A DNA stretch of 5,813 nucleotides from Bacteroidales bacterium UBA932 (GTDB taxonomy: Bacteria > Bacteroidota > Bacteroidia > Bacteroidales > UBA932). The translations under genes were made by a program, and so were the position numbers. The stretch covers positions 6,628-12,440 of the forward strand of contig DBDM01000010.1 of assembly GCA_002293585.1 (NCBI GenBank), read 5' to 3'. Shown piece after piece: positions 1-5,813 of the stretch. The notes under the pieces were generated by a model. The model searched no databases and was not told the DNA's origin. It saw nothing but the letters and a program-made list of their open reading frames with translations. The number at the start of each line of letters is the position of its first letter. Position 1 is the first letter of the stretch.

Positions 1-479
1 ATGGCGAATTGGTTGAACGACACCAACCGGCCGCGAATATTGGCCGGAGCGATCTCACCGATGTACATGGGACAAACGGCCGAAGCCAATCCCACGCCTA
101 TGCCGCCGATGATCCGGTAAAAATTAAATGTCAGCAATAATCCCATAGACGATTCTCCGTGCGGGAAAAATAGAAATTCGGGCCAGGCTGAGCCTAAGGC
201 CGAAATGAAAAACAGCATGGCTGCCGTGAGCAATGAACGTTTACGGCCCAAACGGTTCGACAGGAAGCCGGAGATGGCCCCGCCGATGATACAGCCGATG
301 AGGGCGCTGGACACCGTGGCCCCATGGATAAAAGCGTTGAGGTTCAACGGACGGATCAGGAAAGATTCGAGTGATTTTTCGGCGCCGGAAATTACGGCGG
401 TATCATAACCGAAAAGCAGTCCGCCGATAGTGGCTACCAATGTGATGCCGATAACATAGGAAAGATTATAGTTGCGCAT
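1..479 (-). CDS. xylE: D-xylose:H+ symporter XylE (MFS sugar porter), N-terminal 159 residues, cut by window edge
   Basis: Imports D-xylose across the inner membrane with protons. The visible part starts at the ATG at 479-477 and covers about the first four transmembrane segments and the start of the fifth of a 12-helix sugar porter; the rest lies beyond base 1. It resembles recalled E. coli XylE closely: GGLLFGYDTAVISG at 19-32, the loop motif NRLGRKR at 75-81, YRIIGGIGVGLAS at 121-133, PMYIGEIAP at 137-145, and IRGRLVSFNQFA at 148-159. Residues known in E. coli XylE for sugar binding or proton coupling appear conserved: F23, D26, R122, E142, R149 and Q157 (E. coli F24, D27, R133, E153, R160, Q168). 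It begins 10 bp after the xylA stop with no Shine-Dalgarno sequence, so it is probably co-transcribed as the third operon gene. Specificity for xylose is inferred from similarity and context; residues in the C-terminal half cannot be checked. Confidence 0.93.
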   Translation of the reverse strand, partial: MRNYNLSYVIGITLVATIGGLLFGYDTAVISGAEKSLESFLIRPLNLNAFIHGATVSSALIGCIIGGAISGFLSNRLGRKRSLLTAAMLFFISALGSAWPEFLFFPHGESSMGLLLTFNFYRIIGGIGVGLASAVCPMYIGEIAPANIRGRLVSFNQFA

Positions 480-489
480 AATGAATAAA

Positions 490-1806
490 CTAGATATACA
501 TGTTTATAATAGCTTCGTACAATTCTTGTTTTCCGCTGGTTTGTTTAGGCTCACCTTTGGCTTTGGCATAGTTGACTAAGTCTTCGAGTTTCAGCTTACC
601 CAGTTCAAAGTCTTTACCCATGCCGCCGTCAAAGGACAAATAACGTTCGGCCAGCATTTTCTTGTAGGGTGATTGTTCGAGGATGGCTGCCGCAGCTTCG
701 AGTGCGCGGGCGAAGGCGTCCATGCCGGCAATATGGGCAATGAAAATATCTTCGAGGTCGGTAGAGTTACGGCGTGTTTTAGCGTCAAAGTTTGTGCCGC
801 CGCCCTGCAGGCCTCCTGCGCGCAGGATCACCAGCATGGCCTGTGTCAGCTCGTATACGTTGATGGGGAACTGGTCGGTGTCCCAGCCGTTCTGTTCGTC
901 GCCGCGGTTAGCGTCGATGGAACCGAGCATGCCGGCGTCAGCCGCGCATTGCAGTTCGTGTTCAAAGGTATGTCCGGCCAGCGTGGCGTGGTTCACTTCA
1001 ATATTCAGTTTGAAATCTTTGTCGAGACCGTAGTGGCGCAGGAACCCGATCACTGTTTCGGTATCCACATCATATTGATGTTTGGTCGGCTCCATTGGTT
1101 TCGGCTCTATGAAGAAAGTACCTTTGAAACCTTTGGAACGGGCGTAGTCGCGCGCTTTGGTCAACATCATGGCGAGGTGTTCTTTTTCGCGTTTCATTTC
1201 GGTGTTGAGCAGCGACATGTAGCCTTCGCGGCCGCCCCAGAATACATAATTTTCTCCACCCAGTTCAATGGTGGCGTCGATAGCGTTTTTGATCTGCACG
1301 GCAGCGCGGGCTACCACGTCGAAATCGGGGTTGGTGGCGGCGCCGTTCATGTAGCGCGGATTGCCGAATACGTTGGCGGTGCCCCACAGTAATTTAATGC
1401 CGGTTTCGGCTTGTTTTTGCTTGGCGTAAGCTACGATCTCTTTCAGGTTTTTTTCGTATTCTTCAATAGAATTACCTTCTTCAATTAAGTCTACATCATG
1501 GAAGCAGTAGTATTCAATGCCCATTTTCTGCATAAATTCAAAGCCTGCATCCATTTTGTTTTTTGCCCGCTCGATAGCGGTCTTGCCTTCGTTCCAGGGG
1601 AAAATATGTGTGCCGGGACCAAAGGGATCGCCGCCTTCGCCACAGAGGGTGTGCCAGTAGGCCATGGAGAATTTACACCAGTCTTTCATTTTTTTGCCGT
1701 ACACTACTTTTTCGGCATCGTAGTGTCTGAAAGATAAAGGGTTATTACTTTTTGTTCCTTCAAATTTGATTTTTCCGATACTCGGAAAGTAGGTTTTTGT
1801 AGACAT
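490..1806 (-). CDS. xylA: Xylose isomerase (class II)
   Basis: Cytoplasmic, divalent-metal-dependent TIM-barrel enzyme converting D-xylose to D-xylulose, the first step of the isomerase pathway. Complete at 438 residues, the usual length for class II enzymes. All expected active-site residues are present at E. coli numbering plus two: catalytic H103 and D106 in YYCFHDVD; E234 and K236 in FIEPKP; E270 and H273 in [13 protein letters not shown]298 in SIDANRGD; D309 and D311 in WDTDQFP; D341 in NFDAKTRR. The C-terminus, with [21 protein letters not shown], is typical of Bacteroides-type XylA. The ATG at 1806 gives the family's normal N-terminus (a short lead, then [12 protein letters not shown]). 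It begins 4 bp after the xylB stop, without a Shine-Dalgarno sequence, which suggests translational coupling. It ends with TAG and is followed 10 bp later by xylE. Nothing suggests damage or recent transfer. Confidence 0.98.
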   Translation of the reverse strand: MSTKTYFPSIGKIKFEGTKSNNPLSFRHYDAEKVVYGKKMKDWCKFSMAYWHTLCGEGGDPFGPGTHIFPWNEGKTAIERAKNKMDAGFEFMQKMGIEYYCFHDVDLIEEGNSIEEYEKNLKEIVAYAKQKQAETGIKLLWGTANVFGNPRYMNGAATNPDFDVVARAAVQIKNAIDATIELGGENYVFWGGREGYMSLLNTEMKREKEHLAMMLTKARDYARSKGFKGTFFIEPKPMEPTKHQYDVDTETVIGFLRHYGLDKDFKLNIEVNHATLAGHTFEHELQCAADAGMLGSIDANRGDEQNGWDTDQFPINVYELTQAMLVILRAGGLQGGGTNFDAKTRRNSTDLEDIFIAHIAGMDAFARALEAAAAILEQSPYKKMLAERYLSFDGGMGKDFELGKLKLEDLVNYAKAKGEPKQTSGKQELYEAIINMYI

Positions 1807-1810
1807 AATT

Positions 1811-3298
1811 TTATAGTTTAATTTTCAATTTCATTGTCAGTTCCCTTTTCCACTGCCGGTAGCTTTCTTCAAGTACCGCTTTTACGGCAGGGTCGGGCGG
1901 TACGGTGTCCAATTTTTTCAGTGAGGCGAACGCTTCTTCGCGGTTTTTGTAGTAACCTGCGCCCAGTGCGGCTCCGCGGGCGGCACCCAGCGCTCCGTCG
2001 GTATTATACAGTTCAATGTTCACATCGCAAATGGTGGCCAGCGTGGTGCGGAAAATGGGGCTCAGGAAAAGGTTGGCGTGCCCTGCCCTGATGACTTGCG
2101 GTTTCACGCCCATTTCGCGCATGATGTCGAGGCCGTAGCGGAAAGCGAAAGCGATGCCTTCCTGTGCGGCGCGCAGCACGTGGGCGCGGGTGTGGCGGTT
2201 CAGGTCGATGCCGGCCATACAGGCGCCGGTGAAACGGTTTTCGAGCATACGTTCGGCGCCGTTACCGAAAGGTAATATGATCAGTCCTTCACTGCCTGCA
2301 GGAATGCTGTTACACAGTTGGTTCACTTCGTCATAACTGATGTCGGGGGCGCAGAGGCGTTTGGTCCATGCGTTGAGTATGCCGGCGCCGTTAATGCAGA
2401 GCAGCACGCCCAATCGAGGTTGGCTGTTGCTGTGGTTAACGTGCAGGAAAGGGTTCACACGCGATAGCGGGTCGGCCTGCGGCTTGTCGGTCACACCGTA
2501 CACTACGCCGGAGGTGCCACCTGTGGCAGCTACCTCGCCCGGCTCCATCACGTTCAGCGAAAAAGCATTGTTGGGCTGGTCGCCGGCGCGGTAGGAGATG
2601 GGCGTTCCTTTTTTAATACCCAGTAATTGTTCTGTGGCCTCATTTGTGTGCGCCTGCACACCTAAAGCCGGATGAAATTCCGGTATATAAGTATCGGGAA
2701 TGCCGTAGTAGTCGGCTATAAATCCGGCTTTCCCATTGTTTTTAAAGTCCCAGAGTATTTGTTCGGACAGTCCTCCGGCGGTGGTGCTCATTGCGCCCGA
2801 CAGTTTGTAGGCAATGTAATCGCCCGGAAGCATGAAACGGTATACCTTGTTAAAAATGGCAGGTTCGTGCTGTTTTACCCAGGCTAATTTGGAGGCGGTG
2901 AAGTTACCCGGCGAATTTAACGTATGCGACAAGCATTTTTCATGGCCAATGGCGTCGAAGGCCCGGGCGCCGGTATCCACGGCGCGACTGTCGCACCAGA
3001 TAATGGCTTTGCGCAGCACGGCGCCGTTTTTGTCCAGACACACCAATCCGTGCATCTGGTACGTAATGCCGATGGCCGCCACGTCGTCCATCTTGTGTTG
3101 TTGCGATAATTGAACAATGCCTTTACATACATAATCCCACCACATGGCAGGGTCTTGTTCCGCCCAGCCGGTTTGCGGCGCGTCAATAGGCATTTCAGAT
3201 GAAGGCAGCGTGACCGCACCCATACATTCGCTGCTGCGAACATCCATCAGCGAAACTTTCACCGATGAACTTCCGATGTCAATTCCCAGTGTTTTCAT
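1811..3298 (-). CDS. xylB: Xylulokinase (FGGY carbohydrate kinase)
   Basis: Phosphorylates D-xylulose with ATP to D-xylulose 5-phosphate. 495 residues, normal for FGGY kinases. The N-terminal lobe has the phosphate-binding loop DIGSSSVK (7-14), MHGLV (82-86), WCDSR (101-105) and [10 protein letters not shown] (159-168). The likely catalytic base is D240 in AGDQPNNAF, and the second phosphate loop is ATGGTSG (258-264). The C-terminal lobe has [12 protein letters not shown] (403-414) in the adenosine-binding region and [17 protein letters not shown] (432-448). The first loop differs from the GGGA/S form of E. coli XylB but fits my recollection of Bacteroidota xylulokinases. I chose the ATG at 3298 rather than the in-frame TTG at 3307, because the TTG lies inside the promoter-like box and would add only three residues; the next Met (residue 18) would remove the phosphate loop. 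First gene of the xylB-xylA-xylE operon. Specificity among FGGY sugars rests on similarity plus the adjacent xylA. Confidence 0.95.
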   Translation of the reverse strand: MKTLGIDIGSSSVKVSLMDVRSSECMGAVTLPSSEMPIDAPQTGWAEQDPAMWWDYVCKGIVQLSQQHKMDDVAAIGITYQMHGLVCLDKNGAVLRKAIIWCDSRAVDTGARAFDAIGHEKCLSHTLNSPGNFTASKLAWVKQHEPAIFNKVYRFMLPGDYIAYKLSGAMSTTAGGLSEQILWDFKNNGKAGFIADYYGIPDTYIPEFHPALGVQAHTNEATEQLLGIKKGTPISYRAGDQPNNAFSLNVMEPGEVAATGGTSGVVYGVTDKPQADPLSRVNPFLHVNHSNSQPRLGVLLCINGAGILNAWTKRLCAPDISYDEVNQLCNSIPAGSEGLIILPFGNGAERMLENRFTGACMAGIDLNRHTRAHVLRAAQEGIAFAFRYGLDIMREMGVKPQVIRAGHANLFLSPIFRTTLATICDVNIELYNTDGALGAARGAALGAGYYKNREEAFASLKKLDTVPPDPAVKAVLEESYRQWKRELTMKLKIKL

Positions 3299-3304
3299 AC
3301 GCAG

Positions 3305-3334
3305 CAAATGTAATTATTTTTTATTTGCGTAAAA
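3305..3334 (-). promoter_or_regulatory. Candidate Bacteroidota-type promoter of the xylBAE operon
   Basis: On the minus strand TACATTTG (3312-3305) fits the Bacteroidota -7 consensus TAnnTTTG exactly. A TTTT (3334-3331), three of four matches to the -33 TTTG element, lies 18 bp upstream. The box ends only 6 bp before the xylB ATG, so transcription would start at or almost at the start codon. No better match to the -7 consensus was seen in the 144-bp gap. The AT-rich setting makes chance matches possible. Confidence 0.5.
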
Positions 3335-3357
3335 TATTAAATTATAGCGGAATATTT
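3332..3357. promoter_or_regulatory. Possible operator dyad overlapping the xylB -33 position
   Basis: The minus strand reads AAATATT (3357-3351), then 12 bases, then AATATTT (3338-3332), a perfect 7-bp inverted repeat. Outside the arms both sides carry TGC/GCA, but offset by three extra bases on one side. Its position across the -33 element would suit repression or activation of xylB. The arms are pure A/T, so this may be chance. Confidence 0.3.
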
Positions 3358-3398
3358 GCATATCTTTACTATTTAGCGCAGATAAAAGAATATTTGCA
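3350..3398. repeat. 11-bp direct repeat GAATATTTGCA, two copies, upstream of xylB
   Basis: The plus strand reads GAATATTTGCA at 3350-3360 and again at 3388-3398, 38 bp apart start to start. A shorter third copy, TATTTGC, lies at 3322-3328 between the -33 and -7 positions. Copies placed just upstream of the promoter-like box suit regulator binding sites, but the AT-rich background lowers certainty and no regulator gene is in the window to match them to. Confidence 0.45.
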
Positions 3399-3442
3399 GA
3401 ACTGGAAAACGGAAGGGGTGATATGAGTAGATTCGTCTGTCC

Positions 3443-4723
3443 TTAATCTTCCAACGACAGGTACATATTTTCAAAATTGAGGACTAATTTATTGAAGTGC
3501 ATCAGCACATCCTGTCCTAAAGTACCATCGCTGCCTCCCAAATACGACAGTTTATTGGTCAGCACCGTAGCAGTGGGCAATGTCAGCTCACGTCCGCCGA
3601 TTTTCAACAGGACATTATCCAATTCGTACACTTCCTCTTCAACAATTCCGCCGGCGCCTCCCCGTTTTACCTTCTTCAGCCGGGCATTTTTGGTAATGTC
3701 ATCCTTATGCGTCGCAAAATATTTTTCCGAAAACTCCGTAGTGTTGGCGCCCATATCCATGTGAAAAAACACGGTGTCGCCGGCGGCTTCACACCGCACG
3801 AAGGGTGAAAGTCCGTCGAGAAACAGGTTGTGCGAGTTGCGTTTCGCCGGCCGTGCAGCCACTGTCATGCTTTTGTCCTTGCATATCGTTACCTCCTTCA
3901 TTTGGTACATCACAGGAAAACCAATGATTCCATGAATAACGTAGCCGACTTGGGGGAATGACAGCATCACATCGGGCAGCACCAAAAAGGCTATATTTTC
4001 TACCAGCAGATCGCCAATCCGCAGGCTGTCGGCAACACCAACTTTCGATTGTACTGTGCTTCCTGTAGAATTACCAACATTGAGCACCGCATCCATTACG
4101 CGAATACCCAAACGACGCGCGCAACTTTCAGAGATGGTGGAAAGCATAGCGCCGGAATCAAAGACAAAATCTTCCGATGTACCGTTGCCTCTTACCGGCA
4201 TCATTACATGATTGAATTGGTTGCGCCGTATGGGAATGGTGACATCGGCCGTAATGTTCATTTTCTGCGGAGGTATTGCCTTCAGCGGCTCAACAGCTTT
4301 ATACATTTCTTGCAAATTGCTTAAACCAACGCTGCTCAAAGTATGAGCATAGCTGTCCATAGCGGTTTTCAGCGCTTCGGCAGCTTCGCTGTAGCGGCCT
4401 TGTTTATACAGATTGTCGTACTTAACCTGAAAAGCAGCGCAGCACAACGTATCATTGAGCGATGGTGCATGATGGTTGAACAATACATCCAGCGTTTGCA
4501 GCGACTGTTCGGTGCGGTTGAAAGCGTTCTGCAGGTGCGCTTCGATATACAGCGCAGTACCCTGCGAAAGCTCGGCTCTTTTGTTTTTCAGCAAGGTTTC
4601 GAGCCGGAAAAAATCCTTTTGTTCGAGCACTTGCAGCAGCATCCGTTCTGTTTCAGGATTACTTTTTGACGTACATGCCACCAACGACAGGGCAAGCAAA
4701 AGAAATGCAGCTACTTTTTTCAT
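3443..4723 (-). CDS. Predicted lipoprotein with TPR-like N-terminal region and two tandem retropepsin-like aspartyl protease lobes
   Basis: 426 residues. A lipoprotein signal peptide (positively charged MKK, a leucine-rich core, lipobox LVAC with Cys17) points to a membrane-anchored envelope protein. Residues about 22-150 are helical and TPR-like, with EALKT-type repeats. Two similar lobes follow. Lobe 1 (about 155-290) has FVFDSGAMLSTIS with D189 and a later HGIIGFPVMYQM. Lobe 2 (about 296-426) has FFHMDMGANTTEFS with D323 and a later DGTLGQDVLMHF. Each lobe thus shows the hydrophobic-Asp-x-Gly-Ala start and the Gly-rich end of a retropepsin fold, suggesting a single-chain active site made from both halves. 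Lobe 2 has Met where Ser/Thr usually follows the Asp. The ATG at 4723 was chosen because it starts the signal peptide; the open frame continues to an ATG at 4918, inside the upstream gene, and would bury that signal. Substrate unknown; no evident link to xylose use. Confidence 0.85.
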   Translation of the reverse strand: MKKVAAFLLLALSLVACTSKSNPETERMLLQVLEQKDFFRLETLLKNKRAELSQGTALYIEAHLQNAFNRTEQSLQTLDVLFNHHAPSLNDTLCCAAFQVKYDNLYKQGRYSEAAEALKTAMDSYAHTLSSVGLSNLQEMYKAVEPLKAIPPQKMNITADVTIPIRRNQFNHVMMPVRGNGTSEDFVFDSGAMLSTISESCARRLGIRVMDAVLNVGNSTGSTVQSKVGVADSLRIGDLLVENIAFLVLPDVMLSFPQVGYVIHGIIGFPVMYQMKEVTICKDKSMTVAARPAKRNSHNLFLDGLSPFVRCEAAGDTVFFHMDMGANTTEFSEKYFATHKDDITKNARLKKVKRGGAGGIVEEEVYELDNVLLKIGGRELTLPTATVLTNKLSYLGGSDGTLGQDVLMHFNKLVLNFENMYLSLED

Positions 4724-4740
4724 ACTACTATATAATATGT

Positions 4741-4788
4741 CAGTTAAACGTATATTTTTTGTAAAGGTAACAATGATTTTTTTAACTG
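4741..4788. repeat. 8-bp inverted repeat CAGTTAAA / TTTAACTG flanking the protease promoter
   Basis: The arms at 4741-4748 and 4781-4788 are perfect inverted copies separated by 32 bp. The first overlaps the -7 box; the second lies just upstream of the -33 element. The loop is too long for a good hairpin, so paired protein-binding half-sites are the more natural reading. Function is inference only. Confidence 0.4.
4745..4774 (-). promoter_or_regulatory. Candidate promoter of the protease lipoprotein gene
   Basis: On the minus strand TACGTTTA (4752-4745) matches seven of the eight positions of TAnnTTTG counting the free ones, lacking the final G. ATTG (4774-4771) lies 18 bp upstream and is three of four to TTTG. 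This would give an untranslated leader of roughly 15-20 bases. The bases before the start codon are A/T-rich with no Shine-Dalgarno sequence, as is usual for Bacteroidota. Confidence 0.4.
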
Positions 4789-4789
4789 C

Positions 4790-4808
4790 AAAATCGGCAA
4801 GCGCGCCG
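4790..4808 (-). terminator. Weak possible terminator after the outer-membrane barrel gene
   Basis: Ten bases after the barrel gene's stop codon, the minus strand can pair CGGCG with TGCCG (4808-4795, one G-U pair, 4-base loop), followed by ATTTT. The stem is short and the T-tract only four bases, so termination, if any, would be partial. Confidence 0.25.
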
Positions 4809-4817
4809 CTACCGGTC

Positions 4818-5813
4818 TTAATTCCCTCCGCCCATGCGCTTGGCTTCTTCCTGCTGTCCCACCTTACGTTGTTTGGCCGGACTGTTCGTGTTTCCGAAAC
4901 GCCATGAAAAAGAGACACGGATAGCCCGGCTGTCCCAACGGCTATTAGTGTGGCTCACGGTGCCGTTGCGCGACATGGTTCCGTTAGAGCGGCTCGTGTT
5001 GAAAATATCATCGATATATAACGACACGTTGCCTTTATTGTCGCAGAACGTTTTTTTAACTCCGGCGCTGAGCTCTCCCCGTGTTTTCATGCTGTAGTAT
5101 CCCCAGGTGGCGGGCGTTTGTACCCATCCTTCGAGCTCCGCCGACCAGGTTTTGCTGAGCAGGAAGGTGCTGTTAAGATAGGTTTCGACTTGCCAACTGC
5201 GAGTGGTGGTGGTTACATTATCGTCGTTAACCGTGTAGGCGCCCCAGAGGTTGAGGGTTAATTGCCACCATTTGGTGAGGGGAAGTCCCGATGCCGACAC
5301 CCAGGCGCCGAGATAATAATAGGTGCCGAAGTTACCCTGTATGTAGCCGGTTTGTCCGGTGGCAGGGTCGTATTGGGGAATCTGGACGATTATTCCCTTA
5401 TTATAGCTGAAACTTGTGCCTATGTTCAACACCTTGAACGCCACGTAGGAAAGGCGCAGATTGTCGGAGTAGGAGGGTCGCACCTGCGGGTTGCCTTCTA
5501 TGTAGGCATAGGCGCCCATGTACTGCCGGAAAGGATTCAGATTCCAGTAGTTGGGACGCTGTATGCGGCGGGTGTACGATAAGCTGAAGTTGTGCTTTTC
5601 ATGCGGCGTATAGCCGAGGAACAGGGTAGGGAAAAAATCGTTGTAGCTTTGTGTGGTGACTTTGCCGGATGTTTTCCATGTTCCTTTTGCATAAGTGTTC
5701 TCCCAGCGCAGTCCTGCCTTGGCGCTCCATTGCTTATTGATCTGCCAGCCGTAGGAGAAGTAGAGGGCGCTGATGGTTTCGTCGTAGGTAAACTCATTGC
5801 TGAGGTTAGTATT
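4818..5813 (-). CDS. Outer-membrane beta-barrel protein, TonB-receptor-like (OMP_b-brl_3 type), C-terminal 331 residues, 5' end outside window
   Basis: Reading the minus strand from the window edge, this frame stays open to the TAA at 4820-4818. The Met codon at 5519 is internal, since 98 in-frame residues before it continue the same barrel. The fragment shows alternating aromatic and polar beta-strands throughout. It carries family-typical stretches: FSLSYTRRIQRPNYWNLNPF at 76-95, then GNPQVRPSYSDNLRLSY at 107-123, like the RxNRPxYxxLNPF...GNPxLxPxYS pattern of this Bacteroidota family. The final strand IRVSFSWRFGN is followed by a short charged tail ending EEAKRMGGGN, as is common in these proteins. 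Full members are usually about 750-950 residues with an N-terminal carboxypeptidase-like domain and a plug; those parts are not visible. The ligand cannot be told. No SusD partner follows it, which argues against a SusC-type glycan importer. Confidence 0.87.
   Translation of the reverse strand, partial: NTNLSNEFTYDETISALYFSYGWQINKQWSAKAGLRWENTYAKGTWKTSGKVTTQSYNDFFPTLFLGYTPHEKHNFSLSYTRRIQRPNYWNLNPFRQYMGAYAYIEGNPQVRPSYSDNLRLSYVAFKVLNIGTSFSYNKGIIVQIPQYDPATGQTGYIQGNFGTYYYLGAWVSASGLPLTKWWQLTLNLWGAYTVNDDNVTTTTRSWQVETYLNSTFLLSKTWSAELEGWVQTPATWGYYSMKTRGELSAGVKKTFCDNKGNVSLYIDDIFNTSRSNGTMSRNGTVSHTNSRWDSRAIRVSFSWRFGNTNSPAKQRKVGQQEEAKRMGGGN

Larger units (their letters stand above)
3299..3442. other. Control region between the protease gene and xylB
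   Basis: This AT-rich 144-bp gap separates two genes on the same strand. It holds the promoter-like box, the direct repeat and the dyad listed separately. I saw no open reading frame of note, no RNA gene, and no clear intrinsic terminator after the protease stop codon, so read-through from the protease gene into the xylose operon is possible. Confidence 0.6.
4724..4817. other. Intergenic gap between the barrel gene and the protease gene
   Basis: A 94-bp gap between two same-strand genes. It contains the weak hairpin, the promoter-like pair and the inverted repeat listed separately, and I see nothing else in it. A dedicated promoter is plausible, so the protease gene need not be in an operon with the barrel gene. 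Confidence 0.55.

Noticed and set aside
205..408. A 67-codon plus-strand frame opposite xylE
   Set aside because: It is antisense to a clearly conserved transporter segment, and the translation is not recognisable.
673..1392. A 239-codon open frame on the plus strand opposite xylA
   Set aside because: It lies wholly antisense to a complete, fully conserved xylose isomerase. Its translation has no recognisable domain, and it is explained by the codon bias of the gene it mirrors.
2917..3243. A 108-codon minus-strand frame inside xylB in another frame
   Set aside because: It overlaps conserved kinase motifs in the real frame; a Cys/Arg/Trp-rich translation of this kind is typical of a shifted frame.
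3299..3307. TTG start at 3307 for xylB
   Set aside because: It adds three residues not expected in the family and its codon is part of the TACATTTG box; the ATG at 3298 gives the standard FGGY N-terminus.
4724..4918. A 65-residue N-terminal extension of the protease gene starting at the ATG at 4918
   Set aside because: It would overlap the 3' end of the barrel gene by about 100 bp and bury a clean lipoprotein signal peptide with lipobox in the middle of the protein. The ATG at 4723 has promoter-like elements in front.
4818..5519. Treating the Met at 5519 as the start of a separate 233-residue protein
   Set aside because: The frame is open from the window edge, and the preceding 98 residues continue the same beta-barrel with a family signature just before this Met.
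5537..5797. An 86-codon minus-strand frame within the barrel gene
   Set aside because: It is out of frame with the barrel coding sequence, is low-complexity in character and has no domain; it is a shadow.
4818..5813. A SusC-type glycan importer linked to the xylose operon
   Set aside because: No SusD gene follows, the visible motifs fit the OMP_b-brl_3 family better, and an unrelated lipoprotein gene with its own promoter-like site lies between it and xylB.

Overview
The window looks like chromosomal DNA from a Bacteroidota bacterium, probably an environmental or gut-type member of Sphingobacteriia, Chitinophagia or a related group. This rests on four things: a xylose isomerase of the class II Bacteroides-like type, a beta-barrel outer membrane protein of the OMP_b-brl_3 (TonB-receptor-like) type, start codons without Shine-Dalgarno sequences, and promoter-like TAnnTTTG boxes. 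The genus cannot be fixed from sequence alone. All five supported genes lie on the minus strand, so transcription runs from high to low coordinates.

In transcription order: (1) 5813-4818 holds the C-terminal 331 residues of an outer-membrane beta-barrel protein whose N-terminus lies outside the window. (2) A 94-bp gap (4724-4817) carries a weak terminator-like hairpin and a promoter-like pair flanked by an 8-bp inverted repeat. (3) 4723-3443 is a 426-residue predicted lipoprotein with a helical, TPR-like N-terminal half and two tandem retropepsin-like lobes. (4) A 144-bp AT-rich gap (3299-3442) holds a perfect TAnnTTTG box very close to the next start codon, an 11-bp direct repeat and a small dyad. 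(5) 3298-1811 is xylulokinase (xylB). (6) 1806-490 is xylose isomerase (xylA), starting 4 bp after xylB. (7) 479-1 is the first 159 residues of a XylE-type D-xylose:H+ symporter, starting 10 bp after xylA and cut by the window edge.

The last three genes form a tight xylB-xylA-xylE operon. XylE imports D-xylose across the inner membrane, XylA isomerises it to D-xylulose, and XylB phosphorylates that to D-xylulose 5-phosphate for the pentose phosphate pathway. No regulator, xylanase or xylosidase is in the window. The aspartyl-protease lipoprotein and the outer-membrane barrel upstream are envelope proteins with no evident link to xylose use. I found no RNA gene, insertion sequence, CRISPR array, phage gene or clearly new multi-gene system. 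The least ordinary items are the double-lobed protease lipoprotein with its unequal catalytic motifs and the control region in front of xylB.
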